Below are positions 1-5,426 of a DNA stretch of 5,441 bases, one piece after another (the first letter of the stretch is position 1; every line of letters begins with the position of its first letter). The position numbers were made by a program, and so were the translations under genes. Under the pieces are notes generated by a model. The model was not told the origin of the DNA. It did no database searches and saw nothing but the letters and a program-made list of their open reading frames with translations. Source of the DNA: Deltaproteobacteria bacterium (GTDB lineage Bacteria > Desulfobacterota > GWC2-55-46); NCBI GenBank assembly GCA_030646655.1, contig JAUSLB010000158.1, forward strand, positions 1 to 5,441, in the 5' to 3' direction.

Positions 1-602
1 GGCTGGTCGAAGCTATAGTCTATCACCTCCACATTCGCGAATATCCCCATGTCGTGGAGGGCCTTATATGTCCTGAAGTAATCGCCCCTTTCGCCGAACG
101 GCTTTCCGAAAAGGAGGGGGTAGAGCTCCTTATAGTAGAACTTATCGGCCTTCGGGTCGGCGTTCTCGATAAGGAAGACGGCTTTTTTCGATAGGTTGTC
201 TATCTCCTTAAGGAAGGCCTCAGGCTCTTTCAGAAGGGTCGGCACATTGGCGCACAGTATCGCGTCGTGCGGCTTAACTTCCTCTTCTCCCCAGCGGGCA
301 AGCAGGGGCTTTATATTTTTTATATGCTCTCTATCGATGTCCTCCTTGAGTATCTCTATCATCGCGGGCGAGGCGTCAAGGGCCGTGACTTTTTTACCTG
401 CCCTCGCAAGCGGGATCGCCAGAGTCCCGCAGCCGGAGCCTATGTCGAGGAAGGTCTTGGAATCCTCCGTCCTTGGAAGTATTACGGACAGGGCGGCCTT
501 CGGCAGAGTCGAGTAATCCAGCCCGCGCCTGTACCAGCGCGCCTTTAACCTGTTCCAGTAGCCCGGCATCTGTTCGCCTGAATATGTGCGGATGGTCTCC
601 AT
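1..602 (-). CDS. Class I SAM-dependent methyltransferase, C-terminus cut by the window edge
   Basis: The 200 visible residues begin METIRTYSGEQ and stop at the left window edge in an open frame, so the C-terminus is missing. A Rossmann-type SAM-binding fold is evident: motif I FLDIGSGCGTLAIPLA at residues 51-66, an acidic end of strand 2 in VTALDASPAMIEIL (72-85), and strand 4 in HDAILCANV (112-120). These show a cytoplasmic enzyme that transfers a methyl group from S-adenosylmethionine. The substrate is not readable; the aromatic and basic N-terminal stretch (WNRLKARWYRRGLDYS, 16-31) and the later FYYKELYPLLFGKPFG segment (155-170) are probably family-specific. The ATG at 602 follows the AsmA-like stop codon by 4 bases. 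Its AGGAGG-type ribosome binding site (613-620) lies within the last codons of that gene, which suggests translational coupling. Methyltransferase identity is firm; the specific role is unknown. Confidence 0.88.
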   Translation of the reverse strand, partial: METIRTYSGEQMPGYWNRLKARWYRRGLDYSTLPKAALSVILPRTEDSKTFLDIGSGCGTLAIPLARAGKKVTALDASPAMIEILKEDIDREHIKNIKPLLARWGEEEVKPHDAILCANVPTLLKEPEAFLKEIDNLSKKAVFLIENADPKADKFYYKELYPLLFGKPFGERGDYFRTYKALHDMGIFANVEVIDYSFDQ

Positions 603-606
603 CTTT

Positions 607-3600
607 TTATTTCTCCTCCTGCCTTAAAAATTCCATAGGGGCCTCTATCAGGCGCTCGAGTATGCCGAAGACGCTCTCTTTTATGCTCTTCGTGGGCACC
701 GGGTCGATATCCGGGCTCTTAAGAGGGCCCTCTATCCCGAAATAGAAGCTCACGGTGCTCTTCTGCCTGCCGGTTATTATCCAGCCCGCAAGGGGGATGC
801 TCGAGATTATCTTATCGATAGTCACGAACGGATGAACCGCGAGTATGCTGTCGATAGTCGCGTCAACGGTATCTATCCGCCCGTAGGCCGACATCCGCAT
901 CGAATCGCTGTCAAAGGCCATGTTGCTTGTCGATATTATACCATCAGACATCGAGAAATCACCTGATGAAGCCTTATAGGGTATGCCCTCTTTCAATAGC
1001 TCGTCGATCGATATGATATTCAATATCGAGAATATCTTTGTCGTCAGTATGAACCTCCAGAGCCTGCCTTTCTCTGAGACAAGGGTCGCCTGCCCGTTGA
1101 GGCCAGAGGCGAACGGGCGGGCCCCTCTTTTGCCCGAAAGCCTTATCCTCCCCCTCAAAGGCCCTGATAAGACCCTCTCCTTTGCGCCGAAGGCTGATAT
1201 CATGGTATCAAGGTCGATATCCGAGAACTTTGCTTCTGCCTCGAAGAGGTCTTCCGGGCCCCTGTGGAGCGTAAGTTCGCCGAAGACCCTGCCATTGTCT
1301 ATGGAGAGGGTTATTGGCGCGAGGCGGACGGTTTTTTCCTCGAATTTGACCTCTATGGTAAGGCCGCTGAACTTATGCCCCCACGCGTCCCCGTCGCTCA
1401 CCCTGATCGTGCCTGAGCCTGTAACAGGGGGCGCAGGCTTTCCCCCTTTCTCTCTGATCGCCTTTTCCCTTGCCGCCTTCTTCGCCGCCTCTTCGTCTTT
1501 TTCCTTTTCAGTCTTTTTCCTGAAGATGTCCCCTGCAATGAGGCGTGGGGAGGTTATCTCGAAGCTCACGGCCTTATCCGCGATGCTTAAGATATCTATC
1601 CTGCCAGTTAAGAAGCTATCACCTGCAAAGAGGCCTTCGATATCTATGCGCGCCTTATCGCCATTGAGACGGGCTGTGGCGTTGATGCGCTCGACAGGCT
1701 TGGCTATTAAAGGTGTCTTAAAGTGGCCGTCTTTTACGGCTACCTCGCCCCTGTATTGGGCGTGCGCGCCGGGGGCCTTCGAGGCGTTTATATCGAATGA
1801 CACGAGCCCGTCCGAGGGGAAGTCAGTCGCAAAAAAAGGCGAGACATCGTCGAGGTCTGAAAGCCTCATCTTGGGGGAGCTTACGGATAAGATATAGGCG
1901 GATGTTTCCGTGTTTATTCTTCCTGAAAGGCTTAAAGAAGAGGAGCCGAACGAGGCGGAAGCCTCATTTATGGAAAGCTCCTTGCCTTCGAGGGCTATCG
2001 AGCCGTCTATGGTAAGGGGGTAGTCCCGCTCTTTTCTTACGAACTCTTTGTATTTTATGTGAGCGGGCGCGGCGTTAAGGGAGACATCAGAGCTGAATGA
2101 ACCCGCATGCCCGCTTACGCTTGCGTTGAACAGCACATAACCCTCGAACGCGAGGTCATTGGATATGGGGGATATTGGCTTATCCTTTATAATCTCCCTT
2201 ACGGTTTCACCTGACAGGGCGCCTTCGGCATTCAGCTCAAAGGAAGGGTCTTTGCCCCTATAATCGCTTACAGTCCCGTTCAGCTTCACATCTGAGTAGC
2301 CGTCGGACGCGCTTAAAGACCTTATATCGATCTTTAAATTGTCGAAGCCTGCCTCGCCGTTGATAGCCGTAAGTCTGACGGGAAGGGGCCCGTATGACAA
2401 GGCGCCGTCCCTGATAATGGCGTTACCTGAGTATTCCAAGGGGGTCTCGCCCTTAATCGCGCCTTTTACCCTTGCCTCAAGCTCGACCCCGCCCTCCGCG
2501 TCGGCCTTTCGGAGATCCTCCGTGAAGCCGCCTTCAATTTCCCTTGTCATTTCTTTGGCGAGCCCGAGGCTTTCATTAGCGTCAAAGACCCCCTTTAAGG
2601 AAAAATTATAAGAAAGCCCGCCCGTTAAGTCGCTCAAAGACCCTTTAAGCTCCTGAATAAGTTCCTTGTTATACCTGCCGGAAAACTCCGATACCCTTAG
2701 CTCGTCGTTGCCTAAGGAGGCCTTCCCCGTAATCCCGGAGAACGGCTCTTTAAAGCCATTGTGCCTGAAACTTAAGCCGTTTAAGGTGAGCGCTAACGAG
2801 ACAGCGCCCGGTTTATTTAATAGCCGGCCTCTTTTAAGCGTATCCATATCGGCTGAGAGGCTGAAGCTGTCCACCTTGATTGTGCCGCCCAGCGGGACTA
2901 TGCCCTCTATCCGGGCTGCCGCTTTTTTCGGGATCGCCTTCATGGGTAAAAGCCCTTTAAGCGAGCCCAGCCCTATAGGGGTGGTTGAGGCAAAGACCTT
3001 AATGACCCTGTTCTCCTTAGGCCCGGTTACGCTTGCCGCGCCGTTCAAGATGAAATTACCGAGGAGGAGCCTTACATCCCTTGCCCTGAACTCAGTCCCC
3101 TTATCGTCCGCTATAATATTTAAAGACGCTGAGCCTGAGCCTGACTCTATCGGCTTGTCGAAGAGCCGGGGATATTCAGCCTCAAGCCCCTTGTAGACGA
3201 CCTTGCCTTCGATCAGTTTCTTCTCATCGAAATTGTAGGAGAGGCTTAGGCCGGCCCGGCCCATTATTGCGACGGATGAGTCTTTGGCGGCCTTCCTTAT
3301 ATACGGGTTTAGACGCTCCAGTTGGAAGGCATTTAAAAGAGCCGTGCCTTTTATCGTCCCTTTCTCTTTTTTCCCGGCAAAGGATAAGCCTGATGAGGGC
3401 AGCAGGAGGCCGTCAACCTTGTAAGTAAACCCGTCCGGCTTTTCATAAAGGTATCCCTTTATGCCGGTAACCTCAAATACGGCTGGCGTAGCCGGCCTCT
3501 TATCGGTAAGGCTTATCGAGCTTCCGTCTATGTTGAAGGACTTTATTGTGAGTTTGATCTTTTTTTTAGCCTTTGGCTCCTTAACCTCCTCTATCCTTAA

Positions 3601-4002
3601 GAACTTCTGGAGGTTCGTCATCCCGCCTTCATCCCTTTCGATAAAGGCCTTTGCATTTGAGATCTCCAGGACCTCAAGGATAAGCTTCCCTGTAAATAGC
3701 GGCATTAAAGAGAGCCTCACCCTTAAGGACCCGGCCTTTAATAAGGGTTTCCCTTCGTTTGAGGCGCTTACGCCTTTAAGCCGGATGTCGGGGGAGGGGA
3801 GGAATTTTATTACTATCCCTTCAAACCCCACATCCCCGCTTACGCGGGCTTCTATCATCGATTCGATATTGGAGCGGTAGTCCGATAGGTCGATTGGGAC
3901 GAACGAGAGGTAAAGGACCGCGGCTATAAGCAGGGCCGGGGGGAGGGACAGGATAACGGCGAGTATCCACCGCCTTCTTCTTAAATTTTTGTCCTTTTCC
4001 AA
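607..4002 (-). CDS. Large AsmA-like (YhdP/TamB-type) inner-membrane-anchored protein
   Basis: This 1131-residue protein has a basic N-terminus (KNLRRRRW), one membrane segment at about 12-34, then a long periplasmic body. The segment after the anchor (about 36-135, with LRVRLSLMPLFTGKLILEVL and the NLQKF motif) is typical of the AsmA N-terminal domain. The middle is made of repeating short beta strands rich in Gly, Ser and Asp. The end (about 920-1131) looks like an AsmA-like C-terminal domain: LNGQATLVSEKGRLW, SFYFGIEGPLKSPDID, PVPTKSI and a final amphipathic helix. Family knowledge: E. coli TamB, YhdP and YdbH (about 880-1380 residues) form hydrophobic grooves between inner and outer membrane and support phospholipid transport. 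A Lys/Glu/Ala-rich stretch at about 828-855 interrupts the beta pattern. The start is TTG, directly after an in-frame TGA, with GGAG 6 bases upstream (4009-4012); no other start would keep the basic residues and anchor. The general family is secure, the exact subfamily is not. Confidence 0.9.
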   Translation of the reverse strand: MEKDKNLRRRRWILAVILSLPPALLIAAVLYLSFVPIDLSDYRSNIESMIEARVSGDVGFEGIVIKFLPSPDIRLKGVSASNEGKPLLKAGSLRVRLSLMPLFTGKLILEVLEISNAKAFIERDEGGMTNLQKFLRIEEVKEPKAKKKIKLTIKSFNIDGSSISLTDKRPATPAVFEVTGIKGYLYEKPDGFTYKVDGLLLPSSGLSFAGKKEKGTIKGTALLNAFQLERLNPYIRKAAKDSSVAIMGRAGLSLSYNFDEKKLIEGKVVYKGLEAEYPRLFDKPIESGSGSASLNIIADDKGTEFRARDVRLLLGNFILNGAASVTGPKENRVIKVFASTTPIGLGSLKGLLPMKAIPKKAAARIEGIVPLGGTIKVDSFSLSADMDTLKRGRLLNKPGAVSLALTLNGLSFRHNGFKEPFSGITGKASLGNDELRVSEFSGRYNKELIQELKGSLSDLTGGLSYNFSLKGVFDANESLGLAKEMTREIEGGFTEDLRKADAEGGVELEARVKGAIKGETPLEYSGNAIIRDGALSYGPLPVRLTAINGEAGFDNLKIDIRSLSASDGYSDVKLNGTVSDYRGKDPSFELNAEGALSGETVREIIKDKPISPISNDLAFEGYVLFNASVSGHAGSFSSDVSLNAAPAHIKYKEFVRKERDYPLTIDGSIALEGKELSINEASASFGSSSLSLSGRINTETSAYILSVSSPKMRLSDLDDVSPFFATDFPSDGLVSFDINASKAPGAHAQYRGEVAVKDGHFKTPLIAKPVERINATARLNGDKARIDIEGLFAGDSFLTGRIDILSIADKAVSFEITSPRLIAGDIFRKKTEKEKDEEAAKKAAREKAIREKGGKPAPPVTGSGTIRVSDGDAWGHKFSGLTIEVKFEEKTVRLAPITLSIDNGRVFGELTLHRGPEDLFEAEAKFSDIDLDTMISAFGAKERVLSGPLRGRIRLSGKRGARPFASGLNGQATLVSEKGRLWRFILTTKIFSILNIISIDELLKEGIPYKASSGDFSMSDGIISTSNMAFDSDSMRMSAYGRIDTVDATIDSILAVHPFVTIDKIISSIPLAGWIITGRQKSTVSFYFGIEGPLKSPDIDPVPTKSIKESVFGILERLIEAPMEFLRQEEK
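613..620 (-). promoter_or_regulatory. Ribosome binding site of the methyltransferase, inside the AsmA-like gene end
   Basis: AGGAGGAG on the minus strand encodes the final Gln-Glu-Glu region of the AsmA-like protein and also lies about 10 bases before the methyltransferase ATG at 602. The upstream stop codon (607-609) falls between the two. This arrangement favours coupled translation by ribosomes finishing the upstream gene. Confidence 0.7.
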
Positions 4003-4008
4003 TCAGGG

Positions 4009-4012
4009 CTCC
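4009..4012 (-). promoter_or_regulatory. Ribosome binding site that decides the TTG start of the AsmA-like gene
   Basis: On the minus strand GGAG stands 6 bases before the TTG at 4002. The codon just upstream of that TTG is an in-frame TGA, so the gene cannot start earlier, and the next internal Met (residue 49) would remove the membrane anchor. The site therefore supports TTG as the true start. Confidence 0.65.
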
Positions 4013-4023
4013 GCTGTAGAAGG

Positions 4024-4061
4024 ATAAGGCTTTCTTACGGGAAAAAAAGGCCTGTCCTTAT
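4024..4061. repeat. Imperfect inverted repeat in the DUF3047 / AsmA-like spacer
   Basis: ATAAGG at 4024-4029 pairs with CCTTAT at 4056-4061, and an inner AGGCTTT (4027-4033) can pair, with one bulged base, with AAAGGCCT (4046-4053). The right arm includes the DUF3047 stop codon. On the minus strand a run of seven T lies in the loop side, not after the stem, so this is not a standard terminator; a weak 4-bp hairpin just before that T run could cause partial termination. It may instead tune the mRNA between the two genes. Confidence 0.3.
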
Positions 4062-4768
4062 TTCGAGAAGTAGATGTCGCCCACAAAGGACTCGGCCGAG
4101 CTTTTGGTGTCGTCGGAGTCTATCATTACGGATACGCTTCCGGCCTTGGGGGGGTCTTCCCTGAACAGTCTTCTATAGTCCTCGAGCACGTTCCTCTTTT
4201 CGCTGAACCACTCGCCGAGGCCGTTGCTCCCGCTTCTTACCACTATATACTTAGTGTGAGAGGATTTGGCGCTCTGGACAGGGAGCCCGGCAGGAACGGT
4301 CGAGTCCCAGATGTAGCCGAGCACGCGGCTGTTTACAGGGGCAGGCCACATGGGGAAGACCACATAGACCTGCGCCGCCTGATCGTCCGCTGATTTTTTG
4401 CGCACGTCCCCGCCCTTGGGCAGCTTCGTCACCTTCCACTTCCAGTGCAGCACAGGGTAGTCCTTTATGTCGAACTTCATGTCCCTGTAAAGGGCGGTTG
4501 AGTTGGAGTTGCTCTTCAAGTGTATGGCCTTGCCGAACTCGGCGTCCACGACCTCGAACTCAGCCCTGCCCTTCCACTCCTGTACCCTCCAGCCCTCTAT
4601 GCCCTTTGCCGAGGGGATGATCGGGACTGGCAATGTGTCCTTGTCAGCGACCGCTAAAGCGGACAATGAGAACGGGATGACGAACAGGGCTAAAATAAAC
4701 GCCTTTCCACAGCGCGCCTTAAATGCCGACTGAAAAGCGCGAAAATTTATTCTTTTCATCCTGACCAA
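4058..4768 (-). CDS. Exported DUF3047-family protein
   Basis: The protein has 236 residues from the TTG at 4768, or 233 from the ATG at 4759. Neither start has a good ribosome binding site: the only AGG touches the ATG. The ATG form gives a normal signal peptide, with a basic n-region, a hydrophobic core at about 24-40 (FILALFVIPFSLSALAV) and probable cleavage after AVA at residue 41. The mature part matches what I know of DUF3047: HWKWKVTKLPKGGDVRKK (108-125), then DDQAAQVYVVFP (128-139), LGYIWD (150-155), VVRSG (176-180), EWFSEKRNVLEDYRRLF (186-202) and a closing MIDSDDTKSSAESFVGDI (215-232). The family has no established function. The strand-rich pattern with a conserved acidic end would suit a periplasmic beta-sandwich or binding domain, which is inference. 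It is the first gene of the probable operon, 54 bases ahead of the AsmA-like gene, so a role in the cell envelope is plausible. Family assignment is confident, function unknown. Confidence 0.88.
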   Translation of the reverse strand: MVRMKRINFRAFQSAFKARCGKAFILALFVIPFSLSALAVADKDTLPVPIIPSAKGIEGWRVQEWKGRAEFEVVDAEFGKAIHLKSNSNSTALYRDMKFDIKDYPVLHWKWKVTKLPKGGDVRKKSADDQAAQVYVVFPMWPAPVNSRVLGYIWDSTVPAGLPVQSAKSSHTKYIVVRSGSNGLGEWFSEKRNVLEDYRRLFREDPPKAGSVSVMIDSDDTKSSAESFVGDIYFSK

Positions 4769-4796
4769 TGAAATCGCAAGGTAAATCGCTGGATTA

Positions 4797-4814
4797 TTCC
4801 CGCTTACGGGGGAA
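4797..4814. repeat. Small hairpin in the leader of the DUF3047 operon
   Basis: CCCG (4799-4802) pairs with CGGG (4807-4810) around the loop CTTA, and the flanking TT and AA can pair after a 2-base bulge. The sequence resembles a worn copy of the common dispersed element of the form GGATTCCCGC...GCGGGAAT. It would lie inside the 5' leader if transcription starts near 4820. Confidence 0.4.
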
Positions 4815-4827
4815 ATGGCTTAAAAAA

Positions 4828-4856
4828 ATTATATAGTAGAAAGGTATTGAGCGCAA
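4828..4856 (-). promoter_or_regulatory. Predicted sigma70-type promoter of the DUF3047-AsmA-methyltransferase operon
   Basis: On the minus strand a perfect -10 TATAAT occupies 4833-4828 and TTGCGC at 4856-4851 serves as the -35, separated by exactly 17 bases. Only the first three bases of the -35 match the consensus TTGACA, so it is weak there. The -10 is followed by a T-rich run. Transcription would start near 4820, leaving a leader of about 52 bases to the TTG or 61 to the ATG. No operator-like palindrome overlaps the core elements. Confidence 0.55.
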
Positions 4857-4917
4857 GTCTTTTGGGGTGAGGCAACCTGATTTCAAAGGGATGTGATTAT
4901 TGGAAAAAATGCTCCGC

Positions 4918-4942
4918 GGGTTCAGGTTTGTAACCTGAACCC
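4918..4942. repeat. Perfect 11-bp palindrome with 3-base loop (REP-like)
   Basis: GGGTTCAGGTT (4918-4928), loop TGT, then AACCTGAACCC (4932-4942) form a perfect hairpin. On either strand it is not followed by a T run, so it is not a standard terminator. GGTTTGTAACC-centred palindromes of this kind are, to my knowledge, common dispersed elements in environmental bacteria and can be associated with REP-associated (IS200-like) transposases; that link is inferred, since no transposase is in the window. Confidence 0.8.
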
Positions 4943-4952
4943 AAAAATTAAG

Positions 4953-4990
4953 TAATCCCCCCGCCCCCTTTAGAAAAGGGGGAGAGATTA
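4953..4990. repeat. Nested inverted repeat, C-rich arm and G-rich arm
   Basis: CCCCCTTT (4964-4971), loop AGA, and AAAGGGGG (4975-4982) form a perfect 8-bp stem. Outside it TAATC (4953-4957) pairs with GATTA (4986-4990), so the whole 38-base unit is an imperfect palindrome with defined ends. No T run follows directly on either strand. The ends suggest a discrete dispersed unit and not a terminator. Confidence 0.7.
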
Positions 4991-5063
4991 TGTGAAATTT
5001 TATTCTTTTCTCTTTTCAAAATAACAGGGCATAGGCTTAAGCGGTCATCAGATGAGGGGGGTT

Positions 5064-5085
5064 GGAGGGTGCTTAGCGCACGGCA
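5064..5085 (+). repeat. First copy of two short direct repeats
   Basis: GGAGGGTGC (5064-5072) recurs at 5218-5226, followed in both places by AGCG with a 2-base difference in spacing. AGCGCACGGCA (5075-5085) recurs at 5332-5342. All copies are in the same orientation, so this stretch contains both motifs that are later found apart. Confidence 0.55.
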
Positions 5086-5147
5086 AATCCCGAAACGCAC
5101 GCATATTATTAATGGTTACTCGTGGCAAAATTGGGTCGCATAAGAAC

Positions 5148-5174
5148 TGCCCGCCTTTAGAAGCGAGCGGGGCA
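5148..5174. repeat. Imperfect inverted repeat in the repeat mosaic
   Basis: TGCCCGC (5148-5154) faces GCGGGGCA (5167-5174) across a 12-base loop, pairing throughout with one bulged base. It is not followed by a T run, so a terminator role is unlikely. Confidence 0.45.
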
Positions 5175-5217
5175 GAATGGGTCTTTGAGGAAGGTTCGGG
5201 GGGATCATTCGGCGGCA

Positions 5218-5231
5218 GGAGGGTGCAGCGA
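5218..5231 (+). repeat. Second copy of the GGAGGGTGC direct repeat
   Basis: GGAGGGTGC followed at once by AGCGA matches the copy at 5064-5078 apart from two extra bases there. It resembles a ribosome binding site by base content only and is not placed before a start codon. Confidence 0.45.
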
Positions 5232-5235
5232 GCCA

Positions 5236-5261
5236 TTTATTTTGCAGGATAGCAAAATAAA
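5236..5261. repeat. Perfect 10-bp AT-rich inverted repeat
   Basis: TTTATTTTGC (5236-5245) and GCAAAATAAA (5252-5261) pair perfectly around the loop AGGATA. The AT-rich stem stands out in GC-rich surroundings. It lacks the GC stem and T run of a terminator. Confidence 0.6.
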
Positions 5262-5327
5262 ATTTTGTGCCGCAGGCGCGAAAGCCCGAAGGGTCGAGTC
5301 CAGGGAAGGACGAGATCAGCCTATGCC

Positions 5328-5348
5328 AAAAAGCGCACGGCAGTGCGC
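5328..5348 (-). terminator. Possible rho-independent terminator on the minus strand
   Basis: Read on the minus strand, GCGCAC, loop TGCC, GTGCGC (5348-5333) is followed directly by five T (5332-5328). The stem is short (6 bp) but GC-rich. It would end a leftward transcript arriving from beyond the right edge and so insulate the DUF3047 operon. It also contains one copy of the AGCGCACGGCA repeat, so it may simply be part of a dispersed element. Confidence 0.4.
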
Positions 5349-5384
5349 AAAAGGCCTCTGCGATAACCCTATTTTTAGAATCAA

Positions 5385-5410
5385 GATTGCTTCGCTTTGC
5401 TCGCAATGAC
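5385..5410. repeat. Widespread dispersed intergenic repeat (GTCATTGCGAGC type)
   Basis: On the minus strand this reads GTCATTGCGAGC, then AAAGCGAAGCAATC, with ATTGC and GCAAT as inverted ends (5386-5390 and 5403-5407). The motif is a familiar non-coding repeat seen between genes in many unrelated bacteria, and its chance translation gives the recurrent spurious peptide SLRAKRSNL, which also appears here. Its presence marks this stretch as intergenic repeat DNA. Confidence 0.75.
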
Positions 5411-5426
5411 AATCCCTCAATAAAAA

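Noticed and set aside
196..745. Overlapping plus-strand frames opposite the methyltransferase and AsmA-like end
   Set aside because: The minus-strand methyltransferase has clear SAM-binding motifs and a ribosome binding site; the plus-strand frames overlap one another and show no domain.
983..1897. Long plus-strand frame of 304 codons opposite the AsmA-like gene
   Set aside because: It lies wholly antisense to a well-supported family protein, has Ser/Leu/Pro-rich composition typical of a reverse-complement frame, and matches no family I recognise.
2666..3196. Plus-strand frame of 176 codons and similar frames at 2339-2611 and 3461-3880
   Set aside because: Each is antisense to the AsmA-like gene with the same low-complexity composition; they are explained by codon bias of the real gene.
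4860..4920. Riboswitch or leader RNA ahead of the operon
   Set aside because: It lies upstream of the predicted promoter, and no conserved riboswitch core was recognised.
4918..4990. Rho-independent terminators at the two palindromes
   Set aside because: Neither stem is followed directly by a T run on either strand; the A run after 4942 is the wrong base for plus-strand termination.
5048..5252. Short frames of 62-66 codons on both strands in the repeat mosaic
   Set aside because: No ribosome binding site at a proper distance, no recognisable family, and open on both strands at once, which points to non-coding repeat DNA.
5285..5320. tRNA T-arm look-alike (GGGTCGAGTCC)
   Set aside because: The TTCGAATC-type loop is imperfect and no acceptor, D or anticodon arm can be placed around it.
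5116..5412. Minus-strand frame of 98 codons beginning MSLRAKRSNL
   Set aside because: Its start is the dispersed GTCATTGCGAGC repeat, whose translation is a known spurious peptide; it overlaps three other frames in repeat DNA.
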